Positions 19,331 to 27,719 of a stretch of DNA of 64,000 nucleotides are shown in pieces (position 1 is the first letter of the stretch; each line of letters begins with the position of its first letter). The stretch lies in NCBI GenBank assembly GCA_030427145.1, contig JAUHWT010000002.1, forward strand, positions 124,001 through 188,000. The letters run 5' to 3'. Under the pieces are notes generated by a model. The model was not told the DNA's origin and searched no databases. It worked only from the letters and a program-made list of their open reading frames with translations. Origin of the DNA: Alphaproteobacteria bacterium. GTDB taxonomy: Bacteria > Pseudomonadota > Alphaproteobacteria > Rhodobacterales > Rhodobacteraceae. The translations under genes were made by a program, and so were the position numbers.

Positions 19331-19816
19331 ATGCATGTGTTCCGAAACGCCCGCCCCGCCGACGCCCGACGCTGTTACGACATTGAACAGGCCGCCTATG
19401 AGGGCGACGAGGCCGCAACCCTCGACAAAATCGCCAGGCGCATCGCCCTCTACCCCGACGGTTTCCTGATCCTCGAAATCGACAACGACATCGCGGGCTT
19501 CATCAACTCCGGCTGCGCCCATCAGGTCGAAATGTCCGATGATGACTTCAAGGAACTCATGGGCCATGACCCGCTTGCCCCGAACGTCGTCATCATGTCG
19601 GTCGTCATTGATCCCCGATACCAGGGCAAGGGCCTGTCCCGCACCCTGATGACCGAATTTGTCAACCGAATGCGGGCCGCAGGAAAACGCGAAATCCACC
19701 TCATGTGCCGCGACCACCACATCCCCCTCTATGAGCGGTTCGGATACCGCTACGACCGCCCGTCCGCATCCGGTCACGGCGGCATGACCTGGCACGAAAT
19801 GTCGATGACCCTCTGA
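19331..19816 (+). CDS. GNAT family N-acetyltransferase
   Basis: A 161-residue acetyltransferase of the GNAT fold. The acetyl-CoA motif A is visible as VVIDPRYQGKGLSRTLM near residues 91-107, followed by the motif B end HIPLYERFGYRY. The overall pattern is like arylalkylamine-type acetyltransferases. The substrate is unknown. It is transcribed divergently from the PQQ-associated operon and precedes the two-component pair by 91 bp. Confidence 0.88.
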   Translation: MHVFRNARPADARRCYDIEQAAYEGDEAATLDKIARRIALYPDGFLILEIDNDIAGFINSGCAHQVEMSDDDFKELMGHDPLAPNVVIMSVVIDPRYQGKGLSRTLMTEFVNRMRAAGKREIHLMCRDHHIPLYERFGYRYDRPSASGHGGMTWHEMSMTL

Positions 19817-19907
19817 CGTCCCACCCGCCCCAGGCTGATCTTTTCGTTCGACTTGCTCCCCTTCCCAGGTCTATCGTGGCCGCCCGGCGCATTGGGGAGG
19901 ATCGGGC

Positions 19908-21272
19908 ATGTTCAGGCGCATGCACCTGAAACAACAGGTGGTTTTCAGCATCATGGCGGTCCAGCTTCTGGTACTGGCCTTCGGTGCCGCCGTGCTCGTG
20001 GCCAATGCCCGCAACGCCGTGGCCGTTGAAATCGGCGCGGGGGAACGCAGCGCCCGCGCCCTGGTCATCGCAGCCCTCGGCTCCGCCCTTCAGGATACCC
20101 CACCGGGCGAGGTTCTGCCCCGGCTGGCCGACATCCTCGTGCAGCCCCGCCATGTCGACCTCTCCCTGATCGACGCCCAACGAGGCCTGATCCGCGTCCG
20201 CGAGGTGCCGCTGGACGACCTGCCCACACCCGCGCCCGCCTGGTTCACCACCCTTGTCTGGCCCGAACCCGTCGAAACCCGCGTGCCCGTCCAGGTCAAC
20301 GGCCGCGACTACGGCTATGTCTCCATCACCACCGCCCCGGCCGATGAAATCGCCGAGGTCTGGGCCGACATCAGGGGTCTGTTCTGGATCATCGCGGGCT
20401 CCGCCGTCTTCTCCGCGGCTCTGCTCTCCTGGCTGGTCCACCGCGCCCTGCGCCCGCTGGGTCGTTTGCGCACCGCCCTGAAAACCCTCCAGGATGGCGA
20501 CCTCGACACCCGCATCCGCCCCGGACGCCACCCCGATCTCGCCCCCATCACCGAAGGCTTCAACGCCCTCTCCGCCAGCCTCCAGACCGCGAGCGAAGAA
20601 CGCGCCAGCCTCAACCGCCGCATCGTTGAACTGGCCGATGCCGAACGCCGCGCCATCGCCATGGAACTCCATGACGAGTTCGGCCCCTGCCTGTTCGGCC
20701 TCAAGGTCACGGCCTCCGCCATCGCCCGCGCCTCCGACGATGAAAAAATCACGGCCGACGCTGAGACCATCCTTGAGATCGTCAGCCAGATCCAGGCATC
20801 CAACGCCCGGCTCCTGACCACGCTCCGCCCCATGGCCATCGGCCAGCTTCCCCTGACCGACGCCTTGCGCGACCTCTTTGAGGCCTTCCGCAAAACCCAT
20901 CCCGGCATCGTCTGGCACATAGACCTGCCGGATGACCTGCCCAAAACACCGGAAATCATCGACCTCACCGTCTACCGTTTCTTCCAGGAGGGCACCACCA
21001 ACGCCCTGCGCCACGGCACCCCGCAGAACATCCGAGCCAGCCTCACCACGGACACCAAAGGCCAGATCCACATGACAATCGAGGATGACGGCCCCGGCAT
21101 AGACGAAAAAACCAGCGAGGGCCGCGGCCTGACCGCCATGCGCGACCGCATCGGCGCCGTCGGCGGTCGGCTCACCATCGACCGCCTCGACACCGGCGGC
21201 ACCCGCCTGACCGCCCGCTTCCCCCTTTCCGCCGACACGAAATCCACCGGCGACCTGAGTATCGCATCATGA
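19908..21272 (+). CDS. Sensor histidine kinase (NarL/FlhS-like, HisKA_3)
   Basis: A 454-residue inner-membrane kinase. It has a transmembrane helix at about 10-34, a periplasmic sensor of some 120 residues, a second helix at about 157-178, HAMP, and a HisKA_3 dimerisation helix with the phospho-accepting His255 in AMELHDEFG. The HATPase domain follows (TTNALRHG, DDGPGID, GRGLTAMRDR). GGGGAGG precedes the ATG. It overlaps its response regulator by 4 bp. Adjacent PQQ-associated genes suggest it could be the FlhS/MoxY-type alcohol-oxidation sensor; that is inference. Confidence 0.92.
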   Translation: MFRRMHLKQQVVFSIMAVQLLVLAFGAAVLVANARNAVAVEIGAGERSARALVIAALGSALQDTPPGEVLPRLADILVQPRHVDLSLIDAQRGLIRVREVPLDDLPTPAPAWFTTLVWPEPVETRVPVQVNGRDYGYVSITTAPADEIAEVWADIRGLFWIIAGSAVFSAALLSWLVHRALRPLGRLRTALKTLQDGDLDTRIRPGRHPDLAPITEGFNALSASLQTASEERASLNRRIVELADAERRAIAMELHDEFGPCLFGLKVTASAIARASDDEKITADAETILEIVSQIQASNARLLTTLRPMAIGQLPLTDALRDLFEAFRKTHPGIVWHIDLPDDLPKTPEIIDLTVYRFFQEGTTNALRHGTPQNIRASLTTDTKGQIHMTIEDDGPGIDEKTSEGRGLTAMRDRIGAVGGRLTIDRLDTGGTRLTARFPLSADTKSTGDLSIAS

Positions 21273-21895
21273 AATCCGCACTTGTCATCGACGACCACCC
21301 CGTCGCCCATCTCGGCTGCCGCCAGCTTCTCACGGAGGCGGGCTACGACACCATCCACGAGGCCCTGACCGACACCGAGGCCCTCAAACTCGCCGACGCC
21401 CATTCCCCGTCCCTGATCATTCTCGACCTCGGCATGCCCGGCCTCGGCGGGCTGAACCTCATCGAGCCGCTGCTCCGCCGCCTGCCCGACGCGCGCATCC
21501 TGATCTTCTCCATGAACGAACAGACCGTTTTCGTCTCCAAAGCGCTGGAGACCGGCGCCACCGGCTACCTCTCCAAAAACTCCGCGCCCGAGGATTTCCT
21601 CGCCGCCGTCGAGGCACTGGAACAGGGCCGCCTCTACCTCTCCCACGAAATGGCTCTCGCGGTGGCCAGCAAAGGCATCGGCGGCCGCGCCGACCCGCTC
21701 TCAACGCTCACCGAACGCGAACACCAGGTCCTCCGCCTCATCGGCCAGGGCCAGGACCTCCAGTCCATCGCCGACGCCCTGCGCGTCAGCTACAAAACCG
21801 CCGCCAACACCTCGTCGAACGTCCGCAAAAAACTCGGCGCCTCCAGCACCACTGACGTCATCCGCATGGCTATTGAGGCTGGTCTAACCCGGTAG
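21269..21895 (+). CDS. LuxR-class response regulator (FlhR/MoxX-like)
   Basis: A 208-residue NarL-type regulator. The receiver domain has the acidic pair at residues 8-9 (VIDDH), the phosphorylation site Asp53 (IILDLGMPG) and a Lys in YLSKNSAPE. The LuxR helix-turn-helix is at about 146-203 (LTEREHQVLRLIGQG, LRVSYKTAANTSSNVRKKL). It is the partner of the upstream kinase, with which it overlaps. Target promoters are unknown; the PQQ-associated operon is the obvious candidate. Confidence 0.93.
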   Translation: MKSALVIDDHPVAHLGCRQLLTEAGYDTIHEALTDTEALKLADAHSPSLIILDLGMPGLGGLNLIEPLLRRLPDARILIFSMNEQTVFVSKALETGATGYLSKNSAPEDFLAAVEALEQGRLYLSHEMALAVASKGIGGRADPLSTLTEREHQVLRLIGQGQDLQSIADALRVSYKTAANTSSNVRKKLGASSTTDVIRMAIEAGLTR

Positions 21896-21976
21896 GAGGT
21901 CACTCCAACCAAAGCCGTGCTTCCGCAAACCGGGACTTTTTCATCCCGGTGTCTGGACAGGTTTAAGTCAACATGC

Positions 21977-22002
21977 TTATGTAATGTTATAACATTACAT
22001 AA
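21977..22002. promoter_or_regulatory. Zur-like operator upstream of aztD
   Basis: A perfect 26-bp palindrome, each half TTATGTAATGTTA and its complement. The core ATGTTATAACAT matches the Zur-box pattern of alphaproteobacteria. It ends 13 bp before the aztD start codon, a position from which a bound repressor would block transcription initiation or early elongation. Confidence 0.8.
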
Positions 22003-22015
22003 ATAGGATTCTCCC

Positions 22016-23242
22016 ATGCCGTCCCGTTTCCGCCCGGCCTCCCTGGCCGCCGCCCTGCTCGTAACCTCCGCGCTGCCGACCTTCGCCGCGGATGAAACCA
22101 CGGAAGTCTGGCGCCTTTTCATCACCGACCAGCAGGCGGGACGCGTCACCGCCCTTGATGCAACCAGCGGCGAAACCCTCGGTGTCTTCCCCACCACCGG
22201 CTACGTCACCCACCTCAAGCCAAGCGAAAGCGGCTCCATCCTTTTCGCCGTCCAGATGGACCACGACATGGTCAACGTCATCGACAGCGGCCTCCGCTTT
22301 ACCAGCCACGGCGACCACGGCGATGTGGAGACATCCGACCCCGCCCTTCTGGACCTTGAGCTTGCCGGCAGCCGCCCCGTCCATATCGTTCCCCATGGCG
22401 ATGAGATGATCCAGTTCTACGACCGCGACGGAGAGGCCCGCGTCTATCACGAGGCCGCCCTGCTCGAAGGCGACACCAAACACGATATTTTCAGATCCGC
22501 CGCCCCGGTCCACGGTGTCGCCGTCCCGATGGACAAATACATGCTGATGGCCGAACCCAACCTGACGGTCGAAACCAAAGCCGGCGACCTGCCCCCACGT
22601 CTTGGCCTCTCAATCCTTGATGAGACCAAAGCCCAGGTGGGCGACGCGGCCGTCTGCACCGGCCTCCACGGAGAAGCCTCCTCCGCCGGCATGGTAGCCT
22701 TCGGCTGCGCCGAGGGCGTGCTCGTGGCCGAACCGCAGTCCGGCGCCGAGCCAAAACTCACCATGCTGACCTATGGCGACGACCTGCCCGACGGCACCGT
22801 CGGCACGCTTCTGGGCGCGAAATCCATGCAGTACTTCCTCGGCAACTATGGTGACAAAGGCGTTGTCGTGATTGATGCCACAGCGGAAAAGCCGTTCAGC
22901 CTCACGGAACTCCCGGTCCGCCGCGTCGATTTCGCCCTGGACCCCAAACGCGTGACCACCGCCTACATCTTCACCGAGGACGGCCGGATCCACGCGCTCG
23001 ACACCCTCAGCGGCGAACTCTCCCGCTCCACGCAAATCACCGACCCCTACAGCAGGGACGGCCACTGGCGCGACCCGCGCCCCCGCCTCGCAGTCATCGG
23101 CGATGAGATCGCCATCACCGACCCCCGCGCCAGCCTCGTGCGCATCCTCGACGCAGAGACTTTCAGCGAACTGCGCACCATCGAGGTCGAGGGCCTGCCC
23201 TTCAACATCACCGCCGTCGGCGGCTCCGGCCTCACCCACTAG
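22016..23242 (+). CDS. aztD: Zinc metallochaperone AztD
   Basis: A 408-residue periplasmic beta-propeller with signal peptide MPSRFRPASLAAALLVTSA (mature end near PTFA-ADE). Repeated strands of the type VWRLFITDQQAGRVTALDATSG and a His-rich loop SHGDHGD (His98, His101) match AztD, which stores zinc in the periplasm and hands it to the binding protein AztC. The Zur-like palindrome just upstream supports zinc-dependent repression. The usual partners aztA, aztB and aztC are not in this window. Confidence 0.83.
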   Translation: MPSRFRPASLAAALLVTSALPTFAADETTEVWRLFITDQQAGRVTALDATSGETLGVFPTTGYVTHLKPSESGSILFAVQMDHDMVNVIDSGLRFTSHGDHGDVETSDPALLDLELAGSRPVHIVPHGDEMIQFYDRDGEARVYHEAALLEGDTKHDIFRSAAPVHGVAVPMDKYMLMAEPNLTVETKAGDLPPRLGLSILDETKAQVGDAAVCTGLHGEASSAGMVAFGCAEGVLVAEPQSGAEPKLTMLTYGDDLPDGTVGTLLGAKSMQYFLGNYGDKGVVVIDATAEKPFSLTELPVRRVDFALDPKRVTTAYIFTEDGRIHALDTLSGELSRSTQITDPYSRDGHWRDPRPRLAVIGDEIAITDPRASLVRILDAETFSELRTIEVEGLPFNITAVGGSGLTH

Positions 23243-23264
23243 ACCGGGCTAACCGAACCGAACA

Positions 23265-23288
23265 GGGGCCGCACCCGCTCGCGGCCCC
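23265..23288 (+). terminator. GC-rich hairpin after aztD
   Basis: Inverted repeat GGGGCCGC / GCGGCCCC with an 8-base loop, 23 bp behind the aztD stop. No T run follows, so termination is likely but not certain. Confidence 0.5.
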
Positions 23289-23369
23289 CCACTGCCAAGG
23301 CCATCCGCTTCACGGCTTCAATACCATTTCCGGTCAGGTTAGCGTCACGACGACAGACATGACCAAACG

Positions 23370-24635
23370 GTGGCGAAAATACTTACCCTGACCGCACTGC
23401 TCACCCTCGCAGCCCTCGCAACCCCTGCCACCGCCGAAACCCCTGCGGATTACTGCATCGAACAGGTAGCCGAACGTCCCGCTTTGCGCAGGGACTCCCT
23501 ACGGCTCACCCGCGACCGGAACGTTCCCTATTCGGTTCCCGGCCTTCCCGTTGAAATCAGCGACCCGTCCGAAGGGGGCGTCACATTCCGGGACCCGGCA
23601 ACCGGACACACTACATACATGCTGTTTCCTTCCGGTGACGATAACCTCGAATTCAACTACTACGACGCCCCGAGCGGACGGCTCTATGGAGACAGCTTTT
23701 TCGAAGGCACCGGCTGGATCCAATTCCGGGAGGGCGAAGCGGGCTTTGAGCCGACCGACAGCGGCCTGGTGCGACCCCGCCTGAACTCGAGCCCCGTTAA
23801 CCCGTGGGCTGGCCACACACCAGGCGCCCGCTACAGTCCCGCTCTGCGCCTTGGGTTCTACACCGGCTACACGACCTGGTGGTGCTGCAAATCCCTTCGG
23901 CAACGACGCACGTTTGAGTTCGATCTGGACAGAGGCAAAGGCCGAAGAATCCCCGATTTTTGGTGGCGGGAGCTCAAATACGTAGGCGACGATCCCGTCA
24001 CCGGCCGGGCGGTCCTCGAGGAACATGAAACCCGGGAACTATTCTGGCATGATGGCGAGCGGGTGTTTCGACCGAAACCTGGCGAAACCGGTCCGCTGGC
24101 CTACTGGACCGACGACCCCCTGAGCGATGGCCAGCTACTGCGGGATGAGGCGGGCCGTCCCTGGCGCTTTGACGGAACGAAACCAACGCAGATTGACCCC
24201 CGCCACGTGCTGGACGGACGTGTATACTGGACGGGATACCGCCCGGCTTTCGACCGGTGGATCATTGCTACCGCAACCAACTGGTACGTGTACCGAAAAG
24301 GACGCCCCCTTAAACTACTCGAGATGCCTGACCCGGCCGCTAACTGGAGCTGGCATACCAACCATATCACGCCGCCCACGAATTTCCCCAACTGGATCAT
24401 CAGTCGCAACGGACTTTGGTGGGAAGAAGAAACCGGTGCGCGAACGATCGTAATACCTGAGACCAATGCCCATTTTTCTGAACCCGATCCCAACGGGTTG
24501 ACCGCAGACGGCGACGCGATTGCCTTTGCACTGGACACCGAACCCGAACAACCCAATCCCAACTGGTACATCATCCGCCATAAACGCCCCTCGGAATCAT
24601 GCACGCTGCCAGGCGTTCTTACGATCGCGCCGTAG
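23370..24635 (+). CDS. Tryptophan-rich exported protein of unknown function
   Basis: A 421-residue protein that I do not recognise. The GTG start gives the signal peptide MAKILTLTALLTLAALATPATA. The mature part is unusually rich in Trp and Tyr (TTWWCCKSL, PDFWWREL, NWYVYRKG, GLWWEEETG). It has beta-strand-like repeats resembling propeller blades (DGRVYWTGYRPAFDRWIIA, NWIISRNGLWWEEE), and four Cys, two of them adjacent. Codon choice is less GC-biased than in the flanking genes, a hint of different origin. No strong ribosome site is seen before the start. Confidence 0.7.
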   Translation: MAKILTLTALLTLAALATPATAETPADYCIEQVAERPALRRDSLRLTRDRNVPYSVPGLPVEISDPSEGGVTFRDPATGHTTYMLFPSGDDNLEFNYYDAPSGRLYGDSFFEGTGWIQFREGEAGFEPTDSGLVRPRLNSSPVNPWAGHTPGARYSPALRLGFYTGYTTWWCCKSLRQRRTFEFDLDRGKGRRIPDFWWRELKYVGDDPVTGRAVLEEHETRELFWHDGERVFRPKPGETGPLAYWTDDPLSDGQLLRDEAGRPWRFDGTKPTQIDPRHVLDGRVYWTGYRPAFDRWIIATATNWYVYRKGRPLKLLEMPDPAANWSWHTNHITPPTNFPNWIISRNGLWWEEETGARTIVIPETNAHFSEPDPNGLTADGDAIAFALDTEPEQPNPNWYIIRHKRPSESCTLPGVLTIAP

Positions 24636-24692
24636 ATCATCCCAATAAGTCCCCCGGTTACGACGGACCTCCACCCCCCGGCCATCAATCCG

Positions 24693-24703
24693 CCCCCCCC
24701 CCC
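24693..24703 (+). repeat. C11 homopolymer tract
   Basis: Eleven consecutive C residues in the leader region of the apiose operon, about 25 bp upstream of a TTGACA hexamer. Tracts of this length are prone to slippage and to sequencing error. Confidence 0.9.
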
Positions 24704-24727
24704 GCAACAAATTTTTGCAGGAAATTA

Positions 24728-24763
24728 TTGACAGCCAAATTCAATGTTATACTCATTATACCA
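24728..24763 (+). promoter_or_regulatory. Candidate promoter element and operator of the apiose operon
   Basis: A perfect -35 hexamer TTGACA (24728-24733) is followed by an imperfect inverted repeat TGTTATA-CTCAT-TATACCA (24745-24763, one mismatch) in the place where the -10 region should be. I cannot fit a good -10 hexamer at 16-18 bp, so the exact promoter is uncertain. The repeat has the size of a dimeric repressor site such as those of GntR-type proteins. Confidence 0.45.
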
Positions 24764-24819
24764 GATAAGAGACCGGAAAGGTCGGTGCGTCACCGCACAC
24801 ATTTGGGGAGGAATTCGCG

Positions 24820-26679
24820 ATGGACACACGCGACGCCACTGATGCGGCCATGGCCCGCTTCGGCACGGAACAGCCTGCCGTCTCACCGATCCTGCTGAAC
24901 TGCGGCCACACCACGCTTGCCGTCACGCCCGGCGGACTCGGCGCGATCACACATCACGGCATCGAGGTCATCCGCGCGCTGGCCTTTCCCATCCGCGACG
25001 CCGACTGGGCCACCACGCCCGCCACCATAACCACCGCCTCCCAGGACGAAACCGCCGGCATGGCCCATGTCTCCCGCAGCTTCCGGGCCGGAGAATTTGA
25101 GGGCCATTTCGACCTCACAGCCCGCCAGACCGGCGACGCCACCCTGATCGAGGCCAGCCTCACGCTAAAGGCCCGCAGCACCACAACCGTCAACCGCGCC
25201 GGTTTTGTCCTGCTCCACCCGCTCTCCGGCGTCGTGGGCCAGCCCGTCGAGGTCGTCCATTCCAACGGCGAAACCGAACAGCTCAGCTTCCCCGACCACA
25301 TCTCCCCCGGTCAGCCGGTTTTCGACATCACCCAACTGCGCCAGAGCGTCCACGGCATCACTGTCGGCATCGGTTTCGAGAGCGAGACCTTCGAGATGGA
25401 GGACCAGCGCAACTGGACCGACGCTTCCTTCAAGACCTACTGCCGCCCCCTCGCCGCCCCGCGCCCCTTCGACGTCAAAACCGGCGAAACCATCAACCAG
25501 CGCGTCGTCATCCACCTCTCCGGCACCGCGAAACCCGCCACCGGGACCACCGATACGCCAAAAACCGGCACCCTGCCCGAAATCGCCCTCGCCATCGACC
25601 CCGCCATCCACACACCAAACGCGGAAACCTCCCAAACCCTCGCCGCGCTTCCAATTTCCGGCCTGCAACTCCGCGTCACCACCGACAGCCCGGCCTTCCC
25701 CGAGGCCCTGCAATCGCTCACCGCACCCCTGACATTGGAAGCCGTCATCCCCGACGGCCAGGACCCCAACACCGCCCTCACATCCCTGGCCCAGGCCTGC
25801 GCCGACGCGGGCCTCCAGCCCGCCCGCGTCATCGCCCTGCCCGAACCCTACCTCGCCAGCCACCAGCCCGACGGCCCCTGGCCCGGCGGCACCACTCCCA
25901 CCGGCGCACACGAGGCCGCCGCCCGCGCCTTCCCCAACGCGCAAACCGGCGTCGGAATGCTCACCAACTTCACCGAGTTCAACCGCTGCCCGCCCGGCCC
26001 TGACGGCGATTTCGTCACCTTCGGCACCACGGCTATCGTCCACGATGCCGCCGACGGCGCGGTTCTCGAAACCCTTGAGGCCCTGCCAGACGTCTTCGCC
26101 AGCGCCCGCGCCCTCGCGGGCAACCGTCCCATCCGTCTCGGCCTCGTCTCCATCGGCATGCGCAGCAACCCGTACGGCGCCACCGTAGCCGACAACCCCG
26201 ACCGCATCCGCCTTGAAATGGCCCTCGACGACCCCCGCCAGCGCGGCCTCTTCGCCGCCGCCTTCGCGGTCGGAGCCGCCGCCACCGCAACCGCCTCCGG
26301 CATCACATCGCTTTCCCCCGCCATGGCCTCCGGCCCACTCGGCGCCCTCGACGACACCGGCGCGGTTTACCCCCTCTTCCACGTCATCCACGCCCTCGCC
26401 CGCCTCACCGGCCAACAGGCCGAAATCACCGGCCCACCCTGCGGCGGCCTCACCGCCATCCGCACCGGCGCACCCGGCCTCTGTGGCCTCGCCACCAACA
26501 CCGGCACCGACGCCGCAACGCTCGACCCCGGCACCGCCCACACCGCACTCCTGTGCGTAGACAGCACCGGCGCCGCCCGAACCCCGGACTGGCTCGACAG
26601 CGCCCCGCGCGAAACCGGGCCCATAACCCTTCAGCCACTCGACGTGGCCTTCCTTTTCAACGGCGGGGAGAACGCCTGA
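24820..26679 (+). CDS. apnL: D-apionate lactonase
   Basis: A 619-residue cytoplasmic protein with no signal peptide, of the length and character of the ApnL family, which hydrolyses D-apionolactone to D-apionate. Recognisable stretches include LLNCGHTTLAVTPGGLGAI at the start, SVHGITVGIGFESETFEMEDQRNW in the middle, and a TIM-barrel-like C-terminal half (GVGMLTNFTEFNR, GLVSIGMRSNPYGA). GGGGAGG precedes the ATG. The assignment rests mainly on context: four more apiose-pathway enzymes follow with overlapping ends. Confidence 0.8.
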   Translation: MDTRDATDAAMARFGTEQPAVSPILLNCGHTTLAVTPGGLGAITHHGIEVIRALAFPIRDADWATTPATITTASQDETAGMAHVSRSFRAGEFEGHFDLTARQTGDATLIEASLTLKARSTTTVNRAGFVLLHPLSGVVGQPVEVVHSNGETEQLSFPDHISPGQPVFDITQLRQSVHGITVGIGFESETFEMEDQRNWTDASFKTYCRPLAAPRPFDVKTGETINQRVVIHLSGTAKPATGTTDTPKTGTLPEIALAIDPAIHTPNAETSQTLAALPISGLQLRVTTDSPAFPEALQSLTAPLTLEAVIPDGQDPNTALTSLAQACADAGLQPARVIALPEPYLASHQPDGPWPGGTTPTGAHEAAARAFPNAQTGVGMLTNFTEFNRCPPGPDGDFVTFGTTAIVHDAADGAVLETLEALPDVFASARALAGNRPIRLGLVSIGMRSNPYGATVADNPDRIRLEMALDDPRQRGLFAAAFAVGAAATATASGITSLSPAMASGPLGALDDTGAVYPLFHVIHALARLTGQQAEITGPPCGGLTAIRTGAPGLCGLATNTGTDAATLDPGTAHTALLCVDSTGAARTPDWLDSAPRETGPITLQPLDVAFLFNGGENA

Positions 26680-27719
26680 TGCATAACGGACTTCTGATCG
26701 GCTGCGGCTTCTTCGCGGGCAACCACATGAACGGCTGGGCCGCCGCAGAGGGCGCGCGGATCACCGCCGTCTGCGACCTCGACCGCACCAAGGCCCAGGC
26801 CATGGCCGACAAATTCGGCATCACCCAGGTCTTCACCGACGTCGAGGAAGCCCTCGCCACCGTCAAACCCGACTTCGTGGACGTCTGCACCACCGTCGAC
26901 AGCCATCGCCCCCTCGTGGAACTGGCGCTCGCCTCCGGCGCCCTCACCATCTGCCAAAAGCCCTTCGCCAACACGCTCAAGGACGCCCGCGCCATGTGCG
27001 ACGCCGCCGATGCCGCCGGGAAACCCCTCATCATTCACGAAAACTTCCGCTGGCAGCATCCGAAGATCGAGCTGAAGAAACTGCTCGACCAAAACATCAT
27101 TGGCGACCCCACCTTCGCCCGGCTCAGCTTCCGCCACGGCTGGGACGTCTACGCCGGTCAGCCCTACCTGGCCGAGACCGAGAAATTCGCGATCATGGAC
27201 GTGGGCCTGCACCTCTTCGACCTCGACCGCTTCCTGCTCGGCGACGTCGCCGACATCCACTGCCGCACCCAGAGCCTCAAACCAGGCATCGCGGGCGAGG
27301 ACGCCTTTACCGCCACGGTCAAACACGACAACGGCACGGTCTGCGTCATCGACTGCTCCTTCTTCACCAAGGTCACGCCCGACCCCTTCCCCGAAACCCT
27401 CATCCGCATCGAGGGCATGGAGGGCACGCTTGAGCTGCTCCAGAACTACGAAATCCGCGTCCACAAAAACGGCGAGGTCAAATCCATCCCCGCCGAGCCC
27501 GAAAAACCCGACTGGGCCGAACGCCCCTGGCACGTCGTCCAGGACAGTGTCGCCGCCTTCGAGGCCCACGTCGTCGACGTCCTGAACGGCAAAGCCGAGC
27601 CGCAACCCTCCGGCCGCCACAACCTCACCACCCTCGCCATGGCCGTGGCGGCATACGAATCCAACGACACCGGCCGCACCATCCGCATTGCCGACATTGA
27701 AATGGACCTGAACCGGTGA
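26679..27719 (+). CDS. apsD: D-apiose dehydrogenase (Gfo/Idh/MocA family)
   Basis: A 346-residue NAD-dependent sugar dehydrogenase predicted to oxidise D-apiose to D-apionolactone. The Rossmann motif LLIGCGFFAGNH is at residues 4-15, followed by CDLDRTKAQAMADKFG. The Gfo/Idh EKP-like motif is CQKPFANT, and the catalytic His region is DVGLHLFDLDRF. The ATG overlaps the apnL stop (TGATG). Other Gfo/Idh substrates are possible, but the following genes make the apiose role most likely. Confidence 0.83.
   Translation: MHNGLLIGCGFFAGNHMNGWAAAEGARITAVCDLDRTKAQAMADKFGITQVFTDVEEALATVKPDFVDVCTTVDSHRPLVELALASGALTICQKPFANTLKDARAMCDAADAAGKPLIIHENFRWQHPKIELKKLLDQNIIGDPTFARLSFRHGWDVYAGQPYLAETEKFAIMDVGLHLFDLDRFLLGDVADIHCRTQSLKPGIAGEDAFTATVKHDNGTVCVIDCSFFTKVTPDPFPETLIRIEGMEGTLELLQNYEIRVHKNGEVKSIPAEPEKPDWAERPWHVVQDSVAAFEAHVVDVLNGKAEPQPSGRHNLTTLAMAVAAYESNDTGRTIRIADIEMDLNR

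Noticed and set aside
25165..26541. 458-codon minus-strand open frame inside apnL
   Set aside because: Gly/Ala/Val-rich repetitive product typical of antisense frames in high-GC genes.
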